Part shown: positions 17,446 through 25,036 of the stretch, piece after piece
How positions within the stretch are numbered: the first letter of the stretch is position 1
Layout of the letters: each line of letters begins with the position of its first letter
Assembly: GCA_041751875.1 (NCBI GenBank)
Contig: JBGSIC010000021.1
Coordinates: 1-64,000 of the forward strand
Length of the DNA: 64,000 bases
Direction: 5' to 3'
Origin: JBGSIC01 sp041751875
Lineage (GTDB): Bacteria; Bdellovibrionota; FAC87; UBA2466; JACKAF01
Notes under the pieces: model-generated
What the model was told of the DNA's origin: nothing
Database searches by the model: none
What the model saw: only the letters and a program-made list of their open reading frames with translations
Program-made: the position numbers and the translations under genes

Positions 17446-18240
17446 TCAACTTTTTTTATCTTTGACCAATACATAACCGCGATTCTCTACCGAGTCCTTC
17501 GTATTCATGGCGTCGTAGAGGGTGTTCGATGTGATCCAAACCCATTTTGCCTTATTGGAATTGACATCAAGAACGAGAAAAGAATCGGAATCAGCGTCAT
17601 AGGCTCCCAGAGGCGAAATGTGACCGCCACCCTCTTGTCCTACCGTCTGTCTGTTGTAATTTACCAAAACAAAGTCATTGGCACTTTTCATGTTCGCAAT
17701 CAACTCTTCTTTAACTTTGTCACGAGAGAGGGACTCATTCACCACACGCAAATCTGCTTGCAAACCGTGCGCGGCTAACATTTCGGAAAGCTGGCGTACG
17801 CTAAGACCCATTCCCGATTTGTCGTCCTTATTCTTCGGCTTTCCAAGAATTTCTTCCTGCGTTTTTACCGCTGCCGTTTTGGCGTTAAGGAAATTGCTCT
17901 GAGAGTAACGCTCAAAATTGGGGTTCACATCTTTGGGAATATGCTTGAGTAGTTTTTTATCAGTCAGCTGAGCGTTGAGTGGTTTGGGAATTGCTTCGTC
18001 CCTGAGTCGGAGTGCGTTCAACACAATCGCTCCACTTGTAGGGCCGCAGTAAATTTTATTAGATTGGCTCTCAAAAACGTTCACCAAGGGAAAGAAATCT
18101 ACCTTAAACGGTGTTCGCTCCAGACGCACCACTCCTTCCGGAGTGTCCCATTCTAAAACGTTGAAGCTACTGCTCCCTTTTTGAATGGAGGCACAAGAGG
18201 CAAGAATAAAGAGGATGAAAAGGGGAAGATTTTTAAACAT
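17446..18240 (-). CDS. Phytochelatin-synthase-like lipoprotein
   Basis: A 264-residue protein with a lipoprotein signal (FILASC, Cys16) and a papain-fold domain of the phytochelatin synthase family. The catalytic cysteine is Cys65 in YCGPTSGAIVLNALR, the histidine sits in GGHISPLGAYD (about 206) and the aspartate in LVLDVNS (about 226). Plant enzymes build phytochelatins from glutathione; bacterial single-domain forms mainly remove the glycine of glutathione. A lipid-anchored, probably periplasmic form is unusual. It has a ribosome site (AAAGG) before the ATG. It ends 3 bp from the stop of the convergent dimethylformamidase-like gene. Confidence 0.75.
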   Translation of the reverse strand: MFKNLPLFILFILASCASIQKGSSSFNVLEWDTPEGVVRLERTPFKVDFFPLVNVFESQSNKIYCGPTSGAIVLNALRLRDEAIPKPLNAQLTDKKLLKHIPKDVNPNFERYSQSNFLNAKTAAVKTQEEILGKPKNKDDKSGMGLSVRQLSEMLAAHGLQADLRVVNESLSRDKVKEELIANMKSANDFVLVNYNRQTVGQEGGGHISPLGAYDADSDSFLVLDVNSNKAKWVWITSNTLYDAMNTKDSVENRGYVLVKDKKS

Positions 18241-18315
18241 AGAACAACCTTTCTTAAGACAGGCGTTCTATATCCGAAAAAGATTTTTTAAACCAGTGGA
18301 GTAATTAAGTAACGG

Positions 18316-18639
18316 TTAATGGCGAACAGGCGAACCTTTTTTGAGGTTGCGGGTAATATCCCTTTTTATCTGGGAGATCATATCGCCGGCTTGGGCTGGT
18401 GTTATTTTGTTGGCCTTGCCTACTGCTTCTTTAGGCACGCCGTCCAGATAGGACTCGATAACATCGAGGCTTTGCTTGTCGAGCTGATACAGCGCCTGTT
18501 CAAATTGCTGCCATACCGCTTGGCTAGCCTCTTCAATGATGACCTGCTCGAGCAAGTCCTCTAGTTCCTCAACCAACTCAGGGTCGGGATTGGAAACCGT
18601 TTTATCGGCGATGGACTTGTTTTTCTTTGTTTTCTTCAA
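18316..18639 (-). CDS. Small helical protein, possible sigma-region-4-like HTH
   Basis: A 107-residue, highly charged, predicted all-helical protein. An acidic segment (PDPELVEELEDLLEQV) is followed by QSLDVIESYLDGVPKEAVGKANKITPAQAGDMISQIKRDI. The spacing of that part recalls a helix-turn-helix of the sigma region 4 or RsbW-partner type, but the similarity is weak. No family is recognised. It precedes the divergent bamD gene. Confidence 0.55.
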   Translation of the reverse strand: MKKTKKNKSIADKTVSNPDPELVEELEDLLEQVIIEEASQAVWQQFEQALYQLDKQSLDVIESYLDGVPKEAVGKANKITPAQAGDMISQIKRDITRNLKKGSPVRH

Positions 18640-18742
18640 AGTTTACCCTAATCATAGCTAATATCGTCACGAATGACGCAGGGCTTAATGCCCTTTTGCT
18701 TTGGCCAGACGCTATGATAAGATAAGGCACTTGAGAAAATAC

Positions 18743-19513
18743 ATGCGATTTCAATTAGTTAGATGTTCCCTGATCGTCATTGTGGCCACATTGTGGATTG
18801 TTGGTTGTGCCACCATCGAACAAGACGCACAAGATCCGACGGGTCTCTATGATCAAGCGGAACGGGCATACCAGAGAGAAAATTATCTCAGTGCTCTGGA
18901 GAAGTTTCGCCAAGTAAAGAATCGATATCCTTATAGTTCGAAAGCCACTCAAGCTGAACTGCGAATCGCAGATACTTACTTTGCTCAAGAGTCCTATATC
19001 GAAGCGGAAGCTGGTTATGAAATTTTTCGCGAAATGCACCCAGCCTATCCGGAAATTGATTATGTCCAATTTCGCGTTGGCCTTTCTTTTTTCAAACAGA
19101 TTCCCGATAACATTGCCCGCGATCTAACAGCGGCCCACCGGGCTATTGAAGAATTTGACGTCCTTTTGGCGAAGTACCCCTCATCAAAATATCGTGAAGA
19201 GGCGGAAAAGTGGCGCAAGCAGGCCCGGACTAAACTGGCTGAGCACGAAGCTTATGTTGCGAATTTTTACTTTCAACGTAAGCACTACCTGTCGGCGTCA
19301 TACCGATACGCGTCTCTTTTCAAGACCTTCCCTGGTTTAGGATACGATGAAATCTCCTTGTACCGCTTGGGAGTATGCTATTATCGTATCCGCATGTTTC
19401 CCAATTCCCGAGATGCATTGCAGCGACTCGTGAAAGACTTTCCTAACTCGGGATTCAAGGGCGACGCGTTCGCTCTTTTGAAGAACATGGAAGCGGGAAC
19501 CACTATTCCCTAG
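18743..19513 (+). CDS. bamD: Outer membrane assembly lipoprotein BamD
   Basis: About 256 residues. A lipoprotein signal ends in IVGC (Cys22), and the mature part is TPR repeats with the BamD pattern (LYDQAERAYQRENYLSALEKFRQVKNRYPYS, then PEIDYVQFRVGLSFF, AHRAIEEFDVLLAKYPSSKYREEA). BamD is an essential partner of BamA in inserting outer-membrane beta barrels. The start is ATG at 18743, or TTG at 18731 with AAGG upstream; the signal peptide is complete either way. It is followed by a TPR protein 10 bp downstream. Confidence 0.9.
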   Translation: MRFQLVRCSLIVIVATLWIVGCATIEQDAQDPTGLYDQAERAYQRENYLSALEKFRQVKNRYPYSSKATQAELRIADTYFAQESYIEAEAGYEIFREMHPAYPEIDYVQFRVGLSFFKQIPDNIARDLTAAHRAIEEFDVLLAKYPSSKYREEAEKWRKQARTKLAEHEAYVANFYFQRKHYLSASYRYASLFKTFPGLGYDEISLYRLGVCYYRIRMFPNSRDALQRLVKDFPNSGFKGDAFALLKNMEAGTTIP

Positions 19514-19523
19514 GGGTTGTGGC

Positions 19524-20243
19524 GTGAGCACAAAAAGCACAGACACCGAAGAACTCTTGCAGTTAGCTCGGGAAGACGTCCTTAGAAATCGTTTAAGCTC
19601 TGCTGAAAAGTATCTCGCGCAAGCGATTCTCCTTAATAACCAAATTCCTGACGCTTTTTATTTGATGGGAATGGTTTACTCTAAACGCGGAAAACTTAAG
19701 AAAGCGATTCTCGCTTTCCAAAAGGCTCTCACTCTTGATCCTTGTCACACGGACGCAGCCATCGCACTAAGTAGTTTGTACAATGACATGGGCAAGTACT
19801 CCGAAGGCGCCTTGATTTACCAACGCGCTAAGAAACGCCTCGATCGTGTATTGCCTGGGCACGATCCGCGCATCAATAGAGAACTCAGCAAAAAACATGC
19901 TGAACTAGGAGATTCCTATCTGCAGTATGAAAGATTTGAAGAGGCACATGACGAGTACGAAAAAGCCGGTTTGTTAGATGCTCAGCAAGTTCAATACACG
20001 GTGAAGCGCGCACTTTGTCTCTCTAAGCTGGGTAGTAAAACGCAAGCCGCCGAGCTCCTATCTGGTTTAGTACAAACTCATCCTGATTGTGTTGAAGCAC
20101 GCATCCAGCTGGGTGTGCTGTACCATTCCTTGAAGAAACTCACCGACGCCCATCGCGAATGGCAAGAAGCTTTGGCTCTCAATCCAGATCACAAAAAGGC
20201 GCAAATGTATCTGAGCATGATTGAAGCGCCCACCGTAAACTAA
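19524..20243 (+). CDS. TPR repeat protein
   Basis: A 239-residue soluble protein made of about five or six tetratricopeptide repeats (AYQ-type helices such as PDAFYLMGMVYSKRGKLKKA and EARIQLGVLYHSLKKLTDA). No signal peptide is present. The start is GTG with AGGGG upstream. It lies between bamD and an outer-membrane-type gene, and the downstream ATG overlaps its stop (TAATG at 20243), so the three form one operon. It probably acts as a scaffold; the partner is unknown. Confidence 0.8.
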   Translation: MSTKSTDTEELLQLAREDVLRNRLSSAEKYLAQAILLNNQIPDAFYLMGMVYSKRGKLKKAILAFQKALTLDPCHTDAAIALSSLYNDMGKYSEGALIYQRAKKRLDRVLPGHDPRINRELSKKHAELGDSYLQYERFEEAHDEYEKAGLLDAQQVQYTVKRALCLSKLGSKTQAAELLSGLVQTHPDCVEARIQLGVLYHSLKKLTDAHREWQEALALNPDHKKAQMYLSMIEAPTVN

Positions 20244-20884
20244 TGCACTCTTTTGGCTTGCGTTTCACCCTTGTCTTTTTGATTTGCTCTATTTGCTTCC
20301 ATGCAGAAGCAAAAAAAGGTGCCCCTTACAAAGCCCCAAAACGAACCATCAACGAATCGGCCACGAAGCCTGCCGCTTCTCTCCCTGCATCGGCGCCCGC
20401 GAGCAGATCCGTGGTGACGGGAATAGCGCGTCCAATTGCGTCCGAAACAGACGAACTGCTTTTATACAAATATCAGCTTAATTTCTTGATGGGTCTGAAT
20501 GTCATAAACAAACGCTACGGGGTCGTAAGCGGTGCGCAACTAGGTCTACTCATCAGTAAAACAAAACCGATTTATTTGGGCCCGGAAATCACTCTTTCCC
20601 TCTATGATCCCGGCAATCTCATCACGCCGCTCTTGGGAATTTGGTACATGATCTCCGTGCCTGACACGACAAAAGTTTATTTTGTGCTGGGAGCCCTAGC
20701 CGGCGCCTCGATTCCCTCGCAATTTGCATCGATTCCCGCAGCCACACTTGCCGGCTATCTGGAATTTATTGTCTCCCAAGAAGTAAGCGACATTGCCAGC
20801 ATCCGAGGTCAGTTCCGGCCGGGCTGGGTTGGCAACCGTTTTGCTTTCATGGCGAACCTCAATATTAGCTTTAGATTTCGCTAA
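20243..20884 (+). CDS. Secreted outer-membrane-type protein, unknown
   Basis: A 213-residue protein with a signal peptide (FTLVFLICSICFHAEA). An Ala/Pro/Ser-rich linker (about 40-65) is followed by a region rich in alternating hydrophobic strands, ending in NLNISFRFR with the C-terminal aromatic typical of outer-membrane barrels recognised by BamA. Being the last gene of the bamD operon, it may be a small beta-barrel protein. No family is recognised. Confidence 0.6.
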   Translation: MHSFGLRFTLVFLICSICFHAEAKKGAPYKAPKRTINESATKPAASLPASAPASRSVVTGIARPIASETDELLLYKYQLNFLMGLNVINKRYGVVSGAQLGLLISKTKPIYLGPEITLSLYDPGNLITPLLGIWYMISVPDTTKVYFVLGALAGASIPSQFASIPAATLAGYLEFIVSQEVSDIASIRGQFRPGWVGNRFAFMANLNISFRFR

Positions 20885-20890
20885 GATTGC

Positions 20891-20909
20891 CCACGGGCCT
20901 CGTGGTTTT
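20891..20909 (+). terminator. Weak terminator after the bamD operon
   Basis: CCACG-GGCCT-CGTGG followed by TTTT is a short 5-bp stem with a T run 6 nt after the stop codon. The stem is short, so termination efficiency is uncertain. The decamer CTAAGATTGC occurs on both sides (20881 and 20914). Confidence 0.35.
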
Positions 20910-20919
20910 GCACCTAAGA

Positions 20920-20948
20920 TTGCGCTCGGTCTTTATTTCAACTAAGTT
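20920..20948 (+). promoter_or_regulatory. Possible promoter of the GMP reductase gene
   Basis: TTGCGC (20920-20925), a 17-bp spacer and TAAGTT (20943-20948) fit sigma-70 moderately. The expected start lies about 30 nt before the TTG codon. Confidence 0.4.
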
Positions 20949-20986
20949 TCCTCTCTGTGATTTACCGTGATTAATCGAGGTGTGGC

Positions 20987-22015
20987 TTGTTAGGAAGTTT
21001 GCGTGGCTTAACGTTCGACGACGTAATTCTGGTTCCGGGTTACAACGGCATTAAATCGAGACAAAATGTAACGACATCAGGAAGTTTGCCGGGCCGAACC
21101 TTTGAAGTTCCTTTAATTAGTTCGAACATGGACACCGTTACTGGCGAAAAGATGGCAAACGCCATGACCGATTTTGGTGGCCTGGCTATTCTCCACCGCT
21201 TTCTCAGTGTGGACGAAAACGTAAAACTTTTTAAGTCCTTAAAAACTCCCTCTCTGGTCGGCATTTCCGTTGGCGTGGGTAAGGCTAGCTTAGAACGAGC
21301 TGAGGCACTTATTGGGTCTGGGGCGAGCATGGTCTGTGTTGACGTTGCCCACGGCCATTCGAAAGAAGTAAATCGCACCGTCCGAGCGCTACGAGAACTT
21401 TATTCCGACAACATTCTGATCATTGCGGGAAATGTGGCCACCTACGCGGGCGCCGACTACCTCGCTGCTGCGGGGGCAGATATTATCAAGGTGGGAATTG
21501 GTTCCGGTTCGGTTTGCACCACCAGAATGAAAACGGGTTTTGGCGTTCCGCAAATGACGGCTCTTCATGACTGCCGAAAAGTCGATAGGGTACTTATCTC
21601 GGATGGAGGTATTCGCTATCCTGCTGATGCAGTTAAGGCCTTGGCCGCGGGTGCAGATCTCGTCATGCTGGGCGGAATGTTGGCCGGCACAGACGAAACA
21701 CCAGGAGAAGTGGTTGAAAAACAAATCAACGGCCAGATAGTGAAAGTGAAGAAATTTAGGGGAATGGCCTCAAAGGAAGCTCAAGAGGACTTCATGGGAA
21801 GCATGTCTGAGTGGAAAACCGCCGAAGGCATTTCGATGGAGATCCCTTGTCGCGGACCCGTTGCGGAAGTTTTGAAAGATATTATGGGAGGCATTCGTTC
21901 CGGTATGACTTACTGTGGAGCCTCAACCATTAAAGACTTGCAACGCAAAGCTCAGTTCATGGAAATCACGCATGCTTCATTTCACGAAGGCATGCCGCAC
22001 GGGAAAAATCTCTAG
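20987..22015 (+). CDS. guaC: GMP reductase
   Basis: A 342-residue IMPDH/GMPR-family TIM barrel without the CBS domains of IMP dehydrogenase. The catalytic loop reads GIGSGSVCTTRMKTG (active-site Cys), followed by FGVPQMTA. The GGMLAGTDETPGE segment and the flap part FRGMASKEAQEDF are of GMP-reductase type. It would turn GMP into IMP with NADPH for purine salvage. IMP dehydrogenase lacking CBS domains is the alternative, less likely given these motifs. The start is TTG, 5-8 nt after GAGGTG. Confidence 0.82.
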   Translation: MLGSLRGLTFDDVILVPGYNGIKSRQNVTTSGSLPGRTFEVPLISSNMDTVTGEKMANAMTDFGGLAILHRFLSVDENVKLFKSLKTPSLVGISVGVGKASLERAEALIGSGASMVCVDVAHGHSKEVNRTVRALRELYSDNILIIAGNVATYAGADYLAAAGADIIKVGIGSGSVCTTRMKTGFGVPQMTALHDCRKVDRVLISDGGIRYPADAVKALAAGADLVMLGGMLAGTDETPGEVVEKQINGQIVKVKKFRGMASKEAQEDFMGSMSEWKTAEGISMEIPCRGPVAEVLKDIMGGIRSGMTYCGASTIKDLQRKAQFMEITHASFHEGMPHGKNL

Positions 22016-22024
22016 AAAAAAATC

Positions 22025-22423
22025 CTAGAAACGCACTCCAGCTTTCATCAATAGATCATAGTAGCGAATGAGCTTCAGAAGAAACGCCTGCTTCTGATCA
22101 TCAAGCTGGGCAAATTCTACGCCGAAAGAATTTGGATTTCCTCCCTCTGCCCACTTCACAACCGAAGCTTGTTTCTCCAACTCAGGAAACTTCGCATCGA
22201 GTTCATTCTCGCTGATCACTTTTCCTTGGAGAAGAATGATTTCATCAAACCGAATCTCAACTCTCACCTCACAACCAACTTCGATAACCCGTGAAGCTTC
22301 GATAAAAGCCCCACCCAGGGAAATATTTTTCACTTCAGCGGGAATCGCGCGCGGATTTTGACCCAGGTAAATATCAGCCGGAATATTAACAGGGATGCGG
22401 CGGTGATGGCGTTGTTCATTCAT
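22025..22423 (-). CDS. PilZ domain protein
   Basis: A 132-residue single PilZ domain with the cyclic-di-GMP-binding pattern: RHHRR near the N-terminus (RxxxR) and NISLGGAF (D/NxSxxG). A C-terminal helix follows. It probably reports c-di-GMP levels to motility or surface functions. No ribosome site is seen before the ATG. Instead a 16-bp perfect palindrome ends 5 nt upstream. Confidence 0.88.
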   Translation of the reverse strand: MNEQRHHRRIPVNIPADIYLGQNPRAIPAEVKNISLGGAFIEASRVIEVGCEVRVEIRFDEIILLQGKVISENELDAKFPELEKQASVVKWAEGGNPNSFGVEFAQLDDQKQAFLLKLIRYYDLLMKAGVRF

Positions 22424-22428
22424 CGGTT

Positions 22429-22444
22429 AAGCTTAGCTAAGCTT
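22429..22444. promoter_or_regulatory. 16-bp perfect palindrome before the PilZ gene
   Basis: AAGCTTAGCTAAGCTT is a perfect 16-bp palindrome in the 30-bp gap between the PilZ start and the upstream metzincin-like gene stop. It may be an operator or a 3' hairpin of the upstream transcript; there is no T tract. Confidence 0.5.
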
Positions 22445-22453
22445 TGGCAGCAG

Positions 22454-22945
22454 TCAAACACCTGCAAAGCCGATGGCTTGAAAAAGAGAATCAAAAAACA
22501 CGCCGAGTTCGTTAGAAGTGAAATCTTCGAACGGCGTGGCATTTTCTGACATTACCTGGTGAGAGTCGCTAGTGTGCCCCAGGCCTGCGCAGTGACCAAG
22601 CTCATGGAACACGACCGTCGTAAGTAACGCTTTGAGCTCGGCAAAGAGTTTCTCTGAAAGTTCAATGGTGCACGAGGTCGGTCCTACAATCGCATAGCCC
22701 ACACGCGTAGGGTGAGCCTTATTGTAGGCAACTTTGCGGATAAGGATGGGGTAACCCACCAAGGGATCATCACCGAGAATGGGATTCTCTCCCGTTTCAT
22801 TAATCTCTTTTAACGCTTGAAGCACTTTTTCTTGTTCTGCACTCTTAAAGTCTTCAACGCCTCGAACCACAGCCGGCCACTGGCGACGAAAATTGCCACA
22901 CCCAGCGGCTAACAACAATACGATTATCAACACTACGCGCTGCAT
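22454..22945 (-). CDS. Metzincin-like zinc peptidase lipoprotein
   Basis: About 163 residues from the ATG at 22945. A lipoprotein signal (LLLAAGC, Cys16) is followed by a small domain with the extended zinc motif HELGHCAGLGH and, 7 residues on, VMSENA, which fits a Met-turn. Such HExxHxxGxxH motifs define metzincins, the third histidine being the extra zinc ligand. It is short for the class, and the substrate is unknown. The longer open frame (start 22972) has no better ribosome site; GGGA precedes 22945. Confidence 0.72.
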   Translation of the reverse strand: MQRVVLIIVLLLAAGCGNFRRQWPAVVRGVEDFKSAEQEKVLQALKEINETGENPILGDDPLVGYPILIRKVAYNKAHPTRVGYAIVGPTSCTIELSEKLFAELKALLTTVVFHELGHCAGLGHTSDSHQVMSENATPFEDFTSNELGVFFDSLFQAIGFAGV

Positions 22946-23109
22946 AACATTCCCACTTCCACGTGAATCCAACTACTTCAGGAGGTTTCCGTTCGAAACC
23001 ACTCAGCATGGGGGGGAACAGTGCAAGGAAAAGGCCACCAGGATAGATGTAGACTGCGTGTCGTAGGTGTTCATGACGCGGAGTGGGAACTCTATTTGAG
23101 TTCGCCGCG

Positions 23110-23115
23110 TATAAT
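23110..23115 (+). promoter_or_regulatory. TATAAT -10 just before the GT4 start
   Basis: A perfect TATAAT ends 6 nt before the ATG at 23122, so transcription would begin at or next to the start codon (leaderless). No canonical -35 and no Shine-Dalgarno are seen. Confidence 0.5.
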
Positions 23116-23121
23116 GAGCGC

Positions 23122-24276
23122 ATGCCAAAGCTCAAAGTCGTCGTAATCAGTTCCGGCTTAGCGCCGCAGTATGGCGGAGCTGCAATTTCTGAAGCGTCGC
23201 TTTGCTCCGCACTCAAGGATCAGTGCGAGCTGACTATTCTCTGCAGAAAAGAAAACACCGACCCTGTTTTTGTAAAATCCTTTAACCTTCAGTCGCTGAT
23301 CCGGTACTCACCCATTGAAGCGTTTCAAGCTTCGCGGCAAAAGTGTGACTGGATGGAGAACATCATTCGCAAAGCGGACATTGTTCACCTCAATGGCCAC
23401 TGGAAATGGGAAAATTACTTTTTTGCTCGTATCTGTCGCAGACATGAGGTGCCCTACATTCTGCACCCTCGTGGCATGCTTCTCGTGGGGCACCGGCGCA
23501 AGTGGCTGAAGCGTCTGTTTAATTTGTTGATTGGCAAGTCGATCGTCCACCACGCCGACCAAATTATCGCTCTCAGCCAATTTGAGAAAAACCAGTTTCG
23601 TCCGTATTCGACGGCAGCCCAAGAGCGCGTCACCGTCATCCCCAATGGTATTCCTTCGATCGAAGCCGCACCACCCAGTCCAGGTTTCTTTCCCGCCGCA
23701 CGCGAGGGATACTTCCTATACTTTGGCCGTATCGAGGCTCGCAAAAACCTGGTTTTCCTGATTGAGGCTTTTAATCGCTATATCAGTTGCAGCGGCCAAC
23801 GAGATCTCGTACTTCTCGGTCCCATCGAACGGGGCTATGACAAGACAATCAAAAAGAAAATTGAAAGTCTTGGCATGAGTAAGCGCGTTCATTTCTACCC
23901 ACCGGTATATGATGAACAAAAATGGAGTGTGTTAAGAGGAGCCACAGCGGTTGTTTACCCCGCGGTAGAAGAACCGTTCGGCAGAGTACCGTTTGAAGCG
24001 GTCGCCGCCGGCGTGCCACCCTTGGTTCCCGATGCAAGCGGAAGCTCCGAGTACCTGCGAAGCTTCCTACCACACAGCATTTACAAGCACCAAGACGCAG
24101 AAGATTTCGTGAATGCTCTTTTTACTCTCGAGAAAAAGGAGCGCAGCGCTGCAACAGGACTCAGCGAGGCCCGTGCTTGGGTACGAAAGGATCTTAACTG
24201 GGATAAGATCTCGCTCGAAGTCCTTGGCGTTTATCAGAACTTGATCCACGGGCAAGCGGCCGTGGCGCGGAGCTAA
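23122..24276 (+). CDS. Glycosyltransferase family 4
   Basis: A 384-residue GT-B glycosyltransferase. The N-terminal domain begins LKVVVISSGLAPQYGGAAIS, a typical glycine-rich acceptor-side loop. The C-terminal domain has YFLYFGRIEARKNL, the nucleotide-sugar region PAVEEPFGRVPFEAVAAGVPPLVPDASG with the family E-x7-E-type motif. It would transfer a sugar to a cell-surface glycan or lipid. The next gene, a methyltransferase, starts 1 bp after its stop; both may modify the same polysaccharide. The start follows a -10 box directly. Confidence 0.85.
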   Translation: MPKLKVVVISSGLAPQYGGAAISEASLCSALKDQCELTILCRKENTDPVFVKSFNLQSLIRYSPIEAFQASRQKCDWMENIIRKADIVHLNGHWKWENYFFARICRRHEVPYILHPRGMLLVGHRRKWLKRLFNLLIGKSIVHHADQIIALSQFEKNQFRPYSTAAQERVTVIPNGIPSIEAAPPSPGFFPAAREGYFLYFGRIEARKNLVFLIEAFNRYISCSGQRDLVLLGPIERGYDKTIKKKIESLGMSKRVHFYPPVYDEQKWSVLRGATAVVYPAVEEPFGRVPFEAVAAGVPPLVPDASGSSEYLRSFLPHSIYKHQDAEDFVNALFTLEKKERSAATGLSEARAWVRKDLNWDKISLEVLGVYQNLIHGQAAVARS

Positions 24277-24277
24277 C

Positions 24278-25036
24278 ATGGAAGCGCTTAAACAGAAGCT
24301 GGTCGCGGCCAAGTTTCAGTTACGAAATGCCTTCAAGCAGCGTTTCGAGTGCCCTTTGTGTGGATACCGTGGTCCCTTCGCTGATCACAAAGCGGAAACC
24401 GGATCCCGAAAACATGCCATGTGCCCGAAGTGCTGGTCGATGGAGCGACACCGCCTGCAAAAGCTAGTTCTCGACGACTTAAAAAAACATATCGATTTTA
24501 GCTCAATGCGCGTTCTACACATGGCTCCAGAGACGTTTTTCCGAGACTATCTCAAAAAAATCTGTGGCAATTATCTTTCAGCCGACTTAGATCCGAAGGG
24601 GGTAGACGTTCAAGCCGATCTCACCGCACTTCCGTTTAAAGACGGTGAGTTTGACTTCGTTTTTGCCTCTCACGTGCTAGAACATGTTCGGGAAGATAAA
24701 AAAGCCTTGGCTGAAATCGCCCGAGTACTTTCTCCCTCGGGACTAAGTTTCCTTCCGGTTCCGATGATTGGGGAGAAAACGATCGAGTACCCGGCTCCCA
24801 ATCCTCATGAGACATTTCATGTGCGGGCTCCTGGTTTTGACTATTACGAACGCTACAAGGAATTTTTTGCCGAGGTCAGACTCTTTTCTTCCACAAGCTT
24901 CGCTGAAAAATACCAGGTTTACGTATACGAAGACCGAACCTGGTGGCCGGACACTTTACCGCTAAGGCCTATCATGTACGGAAAGCGGCACCTCGATCTC
25001 GTACCAGTTTGCTTCAAAAACACGCCAAACTTTTAA
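24278..25036 (+). CDS. SAM-dependent methyltransferase with N-terminal zinc ribbon
   Basis: A 252-residue protein. The N-terminal part has two CxxC pairs (CPLC about 24-27 and CPKC about 48-51) forming a zinc ribbon, then a class I methyltransferase of the Methyltransf_11 type: MRVLHMAPETFF, SADLDPKGVDVQADLTALPF, and FVFASHVLEHVREDKKAL. It follows the GT4 gene with a 1-bp gap and probably methylates a sugar or cell-surface acceptor. It converges on the aldolase gene with a shared TTAA (25033-25036). Confidence 0.8.
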   Translation: MEALKQKLVAAKFQLRNAFKQRFECPLCGYRGPFADHKAETGSRKHAMCPKCWSMERHRLQKLVLDDLKKHIDFSSMRVLHMAPETFFRDYLKKICGNYLSADLDPKGVDVQADLTALPFKDGEFDFVFASHVLEHVREDKKALAEIARVLSPSGLSFLPVPMIGEKTIEYPAPNPHETFHVRAPGFDYYERYKEFFAEVRLFSSTSFAEKYQVYVYEDRTWWPDTLPLRPIMYGKRHLDLVPVCFKNTPNF

